Of a stretch of 18,064 nt of DNA, positions 6,632 through 13,696 are shown piece after piece. A program made the position numbers and the translations under genes. The DNA is taken from positions 1 through 18,064 of the forward strand of contig JAKJDA010000012.1 of the NCBI GenBank assembly GCA_022706165.1. Reading direction: 5' to 3'. This DNA comes from Candidatus Hydrogenedentota bacterium (lineage in GTDB: Bacteria; Hydrogenedentota; Hydrogenedentia; Hydrogenedentales; SLHB01). Every line of letters begins with the position of its first letter. The first letter of the stretch is position 1. The notes beneath the pieces are model-generated. The model was not told the origin of the DNA. It saw nothing but the letters and a program-made list of their open reading frames with translations, and made no database searches.

Positions 6632-7504
6632 ATGAAGGAGCAACATCGCGAAACAGATAGTGCACGCGTATCCTGGGGCGCGCTATGGCGCGAGGGGATG
6701 TGCTGCGCCGCGCGCAACCTGGCATCGCGCCCCGGTTCGAAACCGTTTCGCGATGCCTTGCGGCTGGCGTTGTGTCCCGTCGACTTCTGGCGTTATTTCG
6801 AGTTTGGGGCGGCGCTGAGCGTTTACAGAGGCGAGAGCCCTGTGCTCGATGTCGGCAGCCCGAAATTGCTGGCGCGCGTGTGGGCCCAGCATTTCGGCGC
6901 CGAAGTATGGGCAACGGACATCGTTCCGGGCGTGCTGGAAGAATGCGGCGCGTATGGGCGCGGCCTGCGACGCGGCGCGATCTTGGGGCGCGTCGTTGAC
7001 GCCGCCGCGATGGATTTCGCGGACGAATCATTTCCGTTCGTCTGTTCGATCAGCGTCGTGGAACATATCGCCGGGGAGGGCGATAGCCGGGCGCTGCAAG
7101 AAATCGCACGCGTGTTGCGGCCGGGAGGTCGGGCTGTCGTCACCGTTCCGTACGTGCCGCGATATGCAGAATCGTGGCGCGATCGCGACCCGTACGGACG
7201 CCAAATCCGTGATGCCGCCGGGCGCGTATTCTTTTCGCGCTACTATGATCGGGACGCGATCCAGGAACGACTTGTACTGCCTTCGGGGCTTTCGTTGATT
7301 TCGCTGCAGGCATGGCAGGAACGCCGCGATGGCTGGTACAACGCCTATATCCGGAGAACGGCCTGCCCCCTTCATCCCGCGGCGATGATCACCAAGGCGC
7401 TTGACCCGCTCTGGGCAAGAACCCAGGTGGAGCCGGTTCCTGACGCCTCTCGGGGCGTTTCGCGGCATGGGCTTGCCGCGCTCGTATTCGCGAAGAATCG
7501 ATGA
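6632..7504 (+). CDS. Class I SAM-dependent methyltransferase
   Basis: With the start at 6632 the protein has 290 residues. The Rossmann methyltransferase domain shows motif I as VLDVGSPKLL (71-80), an acidic end of strand 2 in ATDI (94-97), motif IV in SVVEHI (141-146) and the post-motif VLRPGGRAVVTVPY (161-174). Motif I has Gly-Ser-Pro-Lys in place of the usual G-x-G-x-G, a variant I recall from uncharacterised methyltransferases. The residues before the domain are helical and the C-terminal third has no recognised domain; it ends LAALVFAKNR. No Shine-Dalgarno precedes 6632; other in-frame starts are 6539, 6575 and 6698. The first two overlap or precede the predicted promoter, so 6632 is preferred. 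The substrate cannot be told. It stands alone on the plus strand, divergent from the FG-GAP gene. Confidence 0.82.
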   Translation: MKEQHRETDSARVSWGALWREGMCCAARNLASRPGSKPFRDALRLALCPVDFWRYFEFGAALSVYRGESPVLDVGSPKLLARVWAQHFGAEVWATDIVPGVLEECGAYGRGLRRGAILGRVVDAAAMDFADESFPFVCSISVVEHIAGEGDSRALQEIARVLRPGGRAVVTVPYVPRYAESWRDRDPYGRQIRDAAGRVFFSRYYDRDAIQERLVLPSGLSLISLQAWQERRDGWYNAYIRRTACPLHPAAMITKALDPLWARTQVEPVPDASRGVSRHGLAALVFAKNR

Positions 7505-7690
7505 CGGAACGGTCGCCGCGGTTTGTCTGGCAACAGGCATAGTGGTCGAAGGGTCCGCGCATATGCTCCGGTTCCGCGGCGTTGAGGTTGGACATTCGCG
7601 CATTGGCCGTGTACCCTATGGAGACGGCGCACACGCCGTCGGCGGTCTTCTGGGCCGTTTCATACACTATCCGCTTTGAGGGATGACCGT
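7505..7690 (-). other. Coding-like minus-strand stretch in an intergenic gap, possible gene remnant
   Basis: Between the methyltransferase stop and the next gene the minus strand stays open (about residues S-K-R-I-V-Y-E to V-I-D-S). Codon choice is strongly C/G-ending, as in real genes here. The translated stretch V-S-I-G-Y-T-A-N-A-R-M-S-N-L-N-A-A-E-P-E-H is loosely like the mid-region of DUF1559-type prepilin-like proteins (a Y-G-x-N-x-x-L pattern). There is no good start or ribosome site, and the frame runs on into the methyltransferase gene as a shadow. A decayed gene fragment is possible; chance is not excluded. Confidence 0.2.
7623..7640. other. Perfect 7-bp hairpin in the gap before the orphan exported protein
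   Basis: GACGGCG, loop CACA, then CGCCGTC: a fully paired GC-rich stem. On the plus strand it lies about 120 nt past the methyltransferase stop and no U-run follows, so it is not a textbook intrinsic terminator. It could still slow polymerase or protect RNA. Confidence 0.4.
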
Positions 7691-7755
7691 TTCCGGCGCG
7701 AAACGTGTTTGTCCTCTCTGAAACCATCGTTGGCAAGAAAGTGCGAGAGAACGCC

Positions 7756-9597
7756 ATGAAGACGTGGGTCCCCAGGCATGTATCCCGGTTGTTGTTGGTT
7801 GTCCTGTTGGCGACGCCAGTATACGCCGCCCCATCCGGGGAGGAACCGGAACCACAGCTCGATCCGTTGAGCCGTGCGCCGCTTGATCCCTCCGTTTCCT
7901 CGGCATATACGCCGCGCGGGGGCGAAGCGGCGTCCGCATTGCCGAGCAAATACCCGCCCGATGCAACCGCCATGTTGCTCAACTATTGCCGTGAGTCGCT
8001 GTTTCGCATCGCAGAGTTCAATGATCGAACGGTGTTGGACGAGGAATACGGCAAGTTGGTCAATAACGTGGATGTAACGCGGATTCAGGATGACGAAATT
8101 GCGGAGATTTTCAAGCTTTTCCTGACGGAATTGGACGCTCTCAAGTTGAATGCGGATGAAAAGGAGCGGATTGTGGCCGCGTACAATCGTCAAATACAGT
8201 CGAGCGTCCTTCAGTATTTCCGCCCTGGAAAGGGCATTCAGGACCTTAAGAGCGCGGGCATTCCGGTGGGCGGAAACAGCCCCGCCGCGTTGGCGTGCAA
8301 GGGAATCTTGATCGTCGCGTCAGGAATCGCCAATTACAAGAGTTCGGTGACCAAGCTTCAACAAGAGGCCGGAGCGCGCATTGCTGCGTTGACCGGCGAG
8401 GAACTCAAGCGATTGACGACGTTGCGCACCCAGTTTTTCGATACCGAATACCGGATATACAAGCGGTATGGCCTGTCCGATCGACTGAATCTCAAGGAAG
8501 TTCAGCTGGAACAGTATCTGAAGGTGCTGGCGGATGAAGACAGCCATCGGCGCCTTGAACGTCTGGACCGTCTGAAAGACGATTTCGCCGCCTTTCCTCC
8601 GTTCTGGTATCAATTGGGCCGCGCCGCCCAGGAAAGCGGCAATCGTTCGCTGGCGCTGGCGCACTATGCGCATTTCGAACAGGTTTACACGCGCGTGTTT
8701 CGGGAGGATCCGGATTACGTAATGCTCTGCATGCACCGGGTGTTGCTGTGGGATCCGCAGCGGGATCGAGGGGCGATCGTGCGCGATCTCCAGACGATCG
8801 AACGCCACACGAAGTATTATTACAAATGGGAGAGCGTGCTGTTCGCCGCGTTGACGTATTACCAGATCGGCGACCTCGAAAACGCGCGGCGGCTTATTCA
8901 AACCAGCATCCATGAGGGATACAACGTTCCCTTTCATGAGGAAATCCGCACGAAAATGGAGAGCGAGGCCGCCCGAGATGCGCTGCGCCACACCGCGCGG
9001 GACCTTTTCGCCAAGACGGATGCGGTCGCCGTGGAAGCGTTGCGCCGCGTGGGGCCGGCGCAGCGGATCGAAGTGCTGCGCATGCTTGGCCCCCGCGTGA
9101 CGGGCATTGCGTTTTCGGTGAAGCCCCGTTCCCATGCGGCGCAGCATGCCTCGTACGCGGTGCCGGTGTACAATCTGTATTCCATCGGCAGGAGCGTTCT
9201 GAAAGGCGACGCATACAACGACAACGTGATCGCGCATGTGCCGATGGAATGGTTTCGGGGCGATCAGCCGAAGATCACGTTGAGCTTTCTGGGGCGTTCC
9301 TTCAAGCCCGTTGCGCGCTGGCGCAACAAAGAGTTGGATACGATGGAACTGGAATTTTCGCGGGTGTTCGAGCAGGACGATGTCGTCAAGCGCAAGATGT
9401 CGCGACAGCTCCGGTTGCGCATCGAGGCTTTGGAGACGACGCTGGATTTCACGTACGACGTCAAACCCGTCACCGCCGAGATGATCACGGTGAGGCCCGA
9501 ATTGTCGCTCGATACGCCGTTTTTTGATTTGATGACCATCGAATATGCGGGAGACCGTTTCCGTATCGATGGCGGATTGGTCGTGTCGGCGCCGTAG
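7756..9597 (+). CDS. Exported helical protein with TPR-like repeats, function unknown
   Basis: The start at 7756 gives 613 residues and a classical signal peptide (MKTWVPRHVSRLLLVVLLATPVYA, cleavage near residue 24). A GAGAG site lies about 8 nt upstream. The upstream ATG at 7705 would place 17 polar residues before the signal and is rejected. After a Pro/Ser-rich linker the chain is largely alpha-helical and charged. Two tetratricopeptide-like helix pairs are visible: about 283-316 (FWYQLGRAAQESGNRSLALA) and about 357-391 (SVLFAALTYYQIGDLENARR). A milder hydrophobic helix lies near 178-195. The last 130 residues look beta-rich. No catalytic motif was recognised. It probably works in the periplasm or at the outer membrane as a scaffold, but that is inference. 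It is transcribed alone and converges on the minus-strand UroD-like gene. Confidence 0.8.
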   Translation: MKTWVPRHVSRLLLVVLLATPVYAAPSGEEPEPQLDPLSRAPLDPSVSSAYTPRGGEAASALPSKYPPDATAMLLNYCRESLFRIAEFNDRTVLDEEYGKLVNNVDVTRIQDDEIAEIFKLFLTELDALKLNADEKERIVAAYNRQIQSSVLQYFRPGKGIQDLKSAGIPVGGNSPAALACKGILIVASGIANYKSSVTKLQQEAGARIAALTGEELKRLTTLRTQFFDTEYRIYKRYGLSDRLNLKEVQLEQYLKVLADEDSHRRLERLDRLKDDFAAFPPFWYQLGRAAQESGNRSLALAHYAHFEQVYTRVFREDPDYVMLCMHRVLLWDPQRDRGAIVRDLQTIERHTKYYYKWESVLFAALTYYQIGDLENARRLIQTSIHEGYNVPFHEEIRTKMESEAARDALRHTARDLFAKTDAVAVEALRRVGPAQRIEVLRMLGPRVTGIAFSVKPRSHAAQHASYAVPVYNLYSIGRSVLKGDAYNDNVIAHVPMEWFRGDQPKITLSFLGRSFKPVARWRNKELDTMELEFSRVFEQDDVVKRKMSRQLRLRIEALETTLDFTYDVKPVTAEMITVRPELSLDTPFFDLMTIEYAGDRFRIDGGLVVSAP

Positions 9598-9741
9598 CCA
9601 CGCGATCCTCGCTGGGGAAAGATACGCCAGCGCTTCCGGGCGCGACGGGCAATCCGGCGGCGGCTCCCAAGCGGCGATATCTCGCCTCAACGGCGAACGG
9701 GAATTGCGGGCCGACTTCAAAGAGCGTTTTGCGCGACGGGA
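9598..9741. other. Convergent intergenic gap with a short hairpin
   Basis: This 144-bp gap separates two converging genes. The only symmetric element noticed is GGCGA-TATC-TCGCC at 9673-9686, with no T-run on either side. No gene is supported. A shared factor-dependent terminator would fit but cannot be shown. Confidence 0.4.
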
Positions 9742-10962
9742 TCACGCATAGGTTTCGGCGGCTTCCTTGGCGCACTGTGTCCATTCGTGCAGACGATTGG
9801 GATGTCCGGCCAAGGTCTCCAACTCCCGCAGCACAATCTGGTAGCGATATCCGTGGAGCCGGCGCGCGCCGTCCATCAGATCGCGTCGGATTCGCTGGAC
9901 ATCGTCGGGGAAGACCACATCACTGGCCTTCTGACGCCACATGATGCAGCACTGTTTCCCCGCTTTTTCGATCACGACGTCCAGATTCGTCCACGCGCTG
10001 CACGTGAGGATGCGCAGGTTGGGTATGGTGAGGACGCCGTCGATTTTCTGGGTCAAGTTTTCGCAGCAGCCATACCCAACCGCGCCGAAACGATCGAAGA
10101 TAGGCTTCTGGTATGCGAGACAATACTCCTCCCACATTTCCGGCGAAACCTGATCGAATTCTTGTGAATTCGCCATGCACCAAAGATTCTTGCAGGTGAG
10201 ATTTCCATCGGGCGGCGCCGGGCCGAGGGGATCGCTGCACGTCATCGGTCCAGTGTTGTTGGGGGTGATAAGGCCCGTTGCTTCGAGTTGATCCAGGGCG
10301 GAAAGCGCGGCGTCTCGCAAATAAGCCATCAGTTGATGACAGAAATCCGGCTCGATTGCCATATCCAGCATCATTTGTTCGAGGCCGCGCAGATCCGCGG
10401 CGGCAGTCCCGAGGGTGGCGCTCAGAAGGGGTTCCGCGACTATCCTGACCGGCAGGATGTCGCCCAGCAGGTCCTCGATTCGCGCCTTGTGCGCGCGCGT
10501 TCGTTCCGCGCAGTGCGTAAAGCGCGGCAACCGAAGCTTGGCGATGTCCCTTATCTCCTTGAGGGGAGGATCGTAGGCCCAAGCCCCGCCGACTGGGCTG
10601 GGCGCATGGCGCCCAATTTCCACGCCCCAAACATTGGGGGGATCGCTTTGAAACGCCGCGGCGACAGGGACGAAATCGTCGACGGGCTGATCATCGTCGA
10701 TGGCGCGTTTGTGGATGATCTGGAGAAAGTGGCGCTCCAAATAGCGCAGCAGCGGGTCCGTGCATGCCAACATGGTTTCGGGGATGATTTCCTTCCAGCA
10801 TCCCACCGGCCGGCACCACACGGGGGCACGATCGGGTTTTCGCAAGGCGTTCACGTCGGCCCAGCGTTTCTTGATCGCGGCCATCCTGGGTTCCTGCGCG
10901 ATGACTGCGACGCGCCGGGCCAGTTCCCGTATACGGTCAACCTCGTGTCTTGGGCAATTCAT
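9742..10962 (-). CDS. UroD-superfamily protein (MtaA/cobamide methyltransferase-like), first of the pair
   Basis: The start at 10962 is preferred over ATG 11022 because GGAG (10973-10970) lies 7 nt upstream; this gives 406 residues. It belongs to the uroporphyrinogen decarboxylase-fold group that includes methylcobamide:CoM methyltransferases. Features seen: G-Y-G-C-C-E at 296-301 near a beta-barrel strand end, Cys 321 in T-C-S-A-W, W-R-Q-K at 342-345, and the closing L-E-T-L-A-G-H-P-N-R-L-H-E-W at 381-394. The clustered Cys residues fit a zinc/thiolate methyl-transfer site, but this is inference. The substrate-binding Arg/Asp set of true HemE was not recognised. It is divergent from another UroD-fold gene and shares its promoter region. 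A haem-synthesis role is unlikely; methyl transfer linked to catabolism of a methylated compound is a reasonable guess. Confidence 0.8.
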   Translation of the reverse strand: MNCPRHEVDRIRELARRVAVIAQEPRMAAIKKRWADVNALRKPDRAPVWCRPVGCWKEIIPETMLACTDPLLRYLERHFLQIIHKRAIDDDQPVDDFVPVAAAFQSDPPNVWGVEIGRHAPSPVGGAWAYDPPLKEIRDIAKLRLPRFTHCAERTRAHKARIEDLLGDILPVRIVAEPLLSATLGTAAADLRGLEQMMLDMAIEPDFCHQLMAYLRDAALSALDQLEATGLITPNNTGPMTCSDPLGPAPPDGNLTCKNLWCMANSQEFDQVSPEMWEEYCLAYQKPIFDRFGAVGYGCCENLTQKIDGVLTIPNLRILTCSAWTNLDVVIEKAGKQCCIMWRQKASDVVFPDDVQRIRRDLMDGARRLHGYRYQIVLRELETLAGHPNRLHEWTQCAKEAAETYA

Positions 10963-10969
10963 GATCGCA

Positions 10970-10973
10970 CTCC
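10970..10973 (-). promoter_or_regulatory. Shine-Dalgarno deciding the first UroD-like start
   Basis: GGAG on the minus strand with 7-nt spacing to ATG 10962-10960. The competing ATG at 11022 has no purine-rich site. The predicted promoter would leave a leader of about 82 nt to the preferred start, or 22 nt to the upstream one. Confidence 0.45.
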
Positions 10974-11050
10974 AATCCACAGCCCCATCTCCCGGTTCGA
11001 GCGTCGCGGCGGCGCAGTTCATAGCCGGCGTTTTGCTCAGGCGCCGGGGA

Positions 11051-11079
11051 AGTATAACGCAGCGTCGCGGTTATGGCAA
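11051..11079 (-). promoter_or_regulatory. Predicted promoter of the minus-strand UroD-like gene
   Basis: TTGCCA (-35, 11079-11074) and TATACT (-10, 11056-11051) with a 17-bp spacer: five of six consensus positions in each hexamer. The -35 lies inside the shared palindrome. Predicted start near 11044. Confidence 0.6.
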
Positions 11080-11088
11080 CGTTGCCAT
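11073..11088. promoter_or_regulatory. Perfect 16-bp palindrome, LacI-type operator candidate between divergent UroD-like genes
   Basis: ATGGCAACGTTGCCAT reads identically on both strands, with a central CpG and an AACGTT core as in LacI/GalR/PurR-family operators. It contains the -35 hexamer of each divergent promoter, so one bound repressor would cover both. The palindrome and both promoters are seen in the sequence; the binding family is inferred. No LacI-type gene lies in the window. Confidence 0.6.
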
Positions 11089-11111
11089 GCTGATGCCCGG
11101 CGTGCTATGCT
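11082..11111 (+). promoter_or_regulatory. Predicted promoter of the plus-strand UroD-like gene
   Basis: TTGCCA (-35, 11082-11087) and TATGCT (-10, 11106-11111) with an 18-bp spacer, plus a TGC extended -10 just upstream. Predicted start near 11118, leaving a leader of about 55 nt before the ATG at 11173. Confidence 0.5.
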
Positions 11112-11172
11112 GCCAACCGAGACACGCCGCACGGACCGTGAAATAACAACCACATGCCATGGAGACGCACAG

Positions 11173-12300
11173 ATGACGCCTCGGGAACGATATCTGGAAA
11201 CCCTGCTGTTTGGCGCCCCCGACCGGATCCCTTTTCAGCCCGGCGGACCGCGCGAGAAGACGCTGAAGCGATGGCGTCAGGAGGGACTGCCCGAGAGCGG
11301 GGATTGGTTCCTGCACCTGTGCCGCGAAATCGGCGTGCAGCCCGAAGTTCCGAACGCGCCGGTTGCCCATCCGGGCGTGAATTTTCGTATGAACCCCGTA
11401 TTCGAGGAGAAAGTGATCGAGCACAAGGATGGGCATTATATTGTCCAGGATTGGATGGGAAACATCACGGAGATTTCTGACGAGTACGATTACACCTACA
11501 TCCGTGACGCGAAAGACTTTGTGACCCGGAAATGGCATGCGTTCCCTGTAGCGACCCGCGCCGATTTCGACGCCATGAAGAAGCGCTACAATCCCGATGA
11601 CCCGTCCCGGTATCCGGCGGATTTCGCGGATCGGGTCAAGGTCATGCGGGAACGGGATTACGTCGTGCAAATCGGGTTTCCGGGCCCTTTTTGGCAGTTG
11701 CGCGAGTGGTGCGGCTTCGAGCCACTGTGCCTGTTGTTCCTGGAGGATCCTGAGTTCGTGCGGGAGATGGTCGATTTCTGGACGATGTTCGTCTCGCGCA
11801 CCATGGCCCGCGTGTTGGACGCCGGCGTGGTAGACGCCATCTGGATCAGCGAGGACATGGCGTACAAGGAAAAGAGCATGATCAGCCCGCACATGGCCCG
11901 GGAATTCCTACTGCCCGCATGGTCCCGGTGGGTTTCGGAAGGACGGCATGCCGGGGTTCGTGTGTTCGACATGGATTCGGACGGGCGGGTCGACGACCTA
12001 ATCCCGTTGTGGATCGAGGCGGGCATCAATGTCTGCGATCCCATCGAAGTGGCGGCCGGTTGCGACATCAACGCGTACCGCGCCGCGTTTGGGCATGGCA
12101 TCGCATACCGGCAAGGCGTGGACAAACGTTGCATCGCCAAGGGCGGCAACGATATGGAACAGGAACTCGCGCGCGTCGCGCCGGTCCTCGAGGATGGCGG
12201 ATACATTCCCGGTTGCGATCACGGCGTTCCTCACGACATTTCCTGGTTGCACTTCGTCCGCTACGCAAAACGCCTTGCGGAAATGACCGGCTGGTTATAG
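11173..12300 (+). CDS. UroD-superfamily protein (non-HemE), second of the pair
   Basis: A 375-residue protein starting at 11173, with GGAG about 8 nt upstream; the open frame extends far upstream but that part lies over the divergent gene and promoters. It begins with the family-typical M-T-P-R-E-R-Y-L-E-T-L-L-F-G, then shows ISEDMAYKEKSMISP at 225-239, D-M-D-S-D-G at 266-271, I-E-V-A-A-G-C-D-I-N at 291-300, G-V-D-K-R at 315-319 and GGYIPGCDHGVPHDISW at 342-358. These are hallmarks of a large bacterial group annotated as uroporphyrinogen decarboxylase but usually away from haem genes, related to cobamide-dependent methyltransferases. It is clearly diverged from the neighbouring UroD-like protein. 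The GH5-like gene follows after 71 nt and may be co-transcribed. The substrate is unknown. Confidence 0.85.
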   Translation: MTPRERYLETLLFGAPDRIPFQPGGPREKTLKRWRQEGLPESGDWFLHLCREIGVQPEVPNAPVAHPGVNFRMNPVFEEKVIEHKDGHYIVQDWMGNITEISDEYDYTYIRDAKDFVTRKWHAFPVATRADFDAMKKRYNPDDPSRYPADFADRVKVMRERDYVVQIGFPGPFWQLREWCGFEPLCLLFLEDPEFVREMVDFWTMFVSRTMARVLDAGVVDAIWISEDMAYKEKSMISPHMAREFLLPAWSRWVSEGRHAGVRVFDMDSDGRVDDLIPLWIEAGINVCDPIEVAAGCDINAYRAAFGHGIAYRQGVDKRCIAKGGNDMEQELARVAPVLEDGGYIPGCDHGVPHDISWLHFVRYAKRLAEMTGWL

Positions 12301-12313
12301 ATCCCGTTGCGCA

Positions 12314-12333
12314 GTTTGCGTTGTGACGCAAAC
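12314..12333. other. Perfect 8-bp inverted repeat between UroD-like and glycosidase genes
   Basis: GTTTGCGT, loop TGTG, then ACGCAAAC. It occupies the centre of the 71-nt gap, 14 nt after the stop codon. No T-run follows, so it is either a mild terminator or RNA-stability hairpin that separates expression of the two genes, or a protein-binding site. A role cannot be chosen from sequence alone. Confidence 0.5.
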
Positions 12334-12371
12334 GTCTCCGAACGAACGGTTCCACCCTGGAGGAAATTCGC

Positions 12372-13595
12372 ATGTCATCTTTCATCGTTGCACTTGCCAT
12401 GATGGGATCGATCGCGCCCCCGCCGGACGCTGTCATCGCCCCGCTCCCCCGTATTTGCCCTCGCGACGGAAGATTCGTGGAAAAGGTCTCGGGCAAGACC
12501 TTTCATCCTGCGGGCTTCCACTACATTCGCATCCTGCCCGAGGGGCCTCATTACGTGTTTGCGCCGACGAAGTATGATCCGGACCGGGCCGAAGCAATGC
12601 TTTCGGATCTAGAGCGGCACGGCTTCAACGTGGTGCGCGTCTTCCTCGGGGCGCTCGAACTGACCCAAGGAGACGCGTTGTCGGAAGAATTTGTCGACAA
12701 TCTGGCCGATTTCATCACGCGCGCAACCCGCCACCGGGTGTACGTCTTGCCGGTGGTCGACTGGCTCCCCCCATCCAACCGCTATAAGAGCATCTTGGCC
12801 AACGCCCGTCCGGACGTTGGCGGGATGCAGGCAATGTTCATGGATGCCGCCCATACGCAATCGAAGAAGCTCTATCTCACCGACCTCATTGGGATGTTGA
12901 AGAAGCGGATCCCTGCCCTCCTCTCGACGGTGTTCGCGTACGAACTCGAGAACGAGGTGAACGCGGATCTGACGTGTCCGCCTTTCTCGCAGGCCAACGG
13001 CTCTTTCGCGTATAAAGGCAAGACGTACAACCTCGCGAACGATCGGGCGCTGCAAAAATTGCTCGATGCCGCCATCATCGACAATGCCAATGCTCTCGTA
13101 GCGGCGATCCACACGGAAGACCCCGATGCGATGGCGGCCTATAGCGTGTTCACATATGCAGCGGTCGGCCGCAGCGGCCCCGGCAAGATGCGCAGCGACA
13201 CGTCGCCGGACACGCGCTGTCCAATACGCCCGATCGCGTTGGCGAGATCCGACCTCTCGTATGTCGATCTTCATTTCTACGCACCGTCCCCGGAAGGCTT
13301 TCGCCGCGACATGGAGGCGGTGGAATGGAACAAGCTCAAATCCGTCTGCCGGACTAGAGGAAAACCCATTCTGGCGGGCGAGTACGGCGTGCCTTCGCCC
13401 TTGGCTTCCACCGGCGAACAAGCCGCCTCGATTGCGGTTTGGCATGCAAACGCCATTCGTGAACAAGGTTTGGAGGGCGGCATTTTTTGGACGTATGACT
13501 GCCATGAACAACGAGATGTAATCAACGCCAAACAGTTTGACGGAGCCATATTCGACGCCTTGGCGGCGTTCCATCGCCGCCGTTCATCGCCGTAA
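12372..13595 (+). CDS. Secreted GH5-like (clan A) glycoside hydrolase
   Basis: A 407-residue protein with a strong GGAGG ribosome site 8-9 nt before the ATG. Residues 1-15 are hydrophobic (MSSFIVALAMMGSIA) and may act as a short signal peptide. The chain looks like a (beta/alpha)8 barrel: GFNVVRVFL at 84-92, VYVLPVVDW at 123-131, F-A-Y-E-L-E-N-E-V-N at 188-197 with Asn194-Glu195 as candidate acid/base, Y-V-D-L-H-F-Y at 297-303, and I-L-A-G-E-Y-G at 333-339 with Glu337 as candidate nucleophile, then an aromatic strand FWTYD. This order matches clan GH-A retaining hydrolases (cellulase-like, GH5 or relatives). The polysaccharide target is unknown. It follows the second UroD-like gene and could share its promoter. 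No carbohydrate-binding module is visible. Confidence 0.75.
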   Translation: MSSFIVALAMMGSIAPPPDAVIAPLPRICPRDGRFVEKVSGKTFHPAGFHYIRILPEGPHYVFAPTKYDPDRAEAMLSDLERHGFNVVRVFLGALELTQGDALSEEFVDNLADFITRATRHRVYVLPVVDWLPPSNRYKSILANARPDVGGMQAMFMDAAHTQSKKLYLTDLIGMLKKRIPALLSTVFAYELENEVNADLTCPPFSQANGSFAYKGKTYNLANDRALQKLLDAAIIDNANALVAAIHTEDPDAMAAYSVFTYAAVGRSGPGKMRSDTSPDTRCPIRPIALARSDLSYVDLHFYAPSPEGFRRDMEAVEWNKLKSVCRTRGKPILAGEYGVPSPLASTGEQAASIAVWHANAIREQGLEGGIFWTYDCHEQRDVINAKQFDGAIFDALAAFHRRRSSP

Positions 13596-13609
13596 CGCGC
13601 ATCATTCGC

Positions 13610-13638
13610 TTGGCTTCGTGGAAAACAGCGGGTATACT
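13610..13638 (+). promoter_or_regulatory. Predicted promoter of the polysaccharide gene group
   Basis: TTGGCT (13610-13615) and TATACT (13633-13638) with a 17-bp spacer, four and five of six consensus positions. It lies just after the glycosidase stop and would start RNA near 13645. It argues against translation beginning at the ATG at 13610 and for a start at 13697 or later. Confidence 0.45.
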
Positions 13639-13696
13639 GCCGTCGGAGAAACGCTTCGTGGCGCGCACGGAACGCGTTTCCGGGCGCCGCAGTTCG

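Noticed and set aside
8320..9720. Minus-strand open frame of 466 codons
   Set aside because: His/Arg-rich composition typical of a shadow; the plus strand encodes the exported protein with a signal peptide and TPR-like helices.
10288..11172. Upstream extension of the second UroD-like frame
   Set aside because: It runs over the divergent gene and both promoters; the family-typical N-terminus and ribosome site are at 11173.
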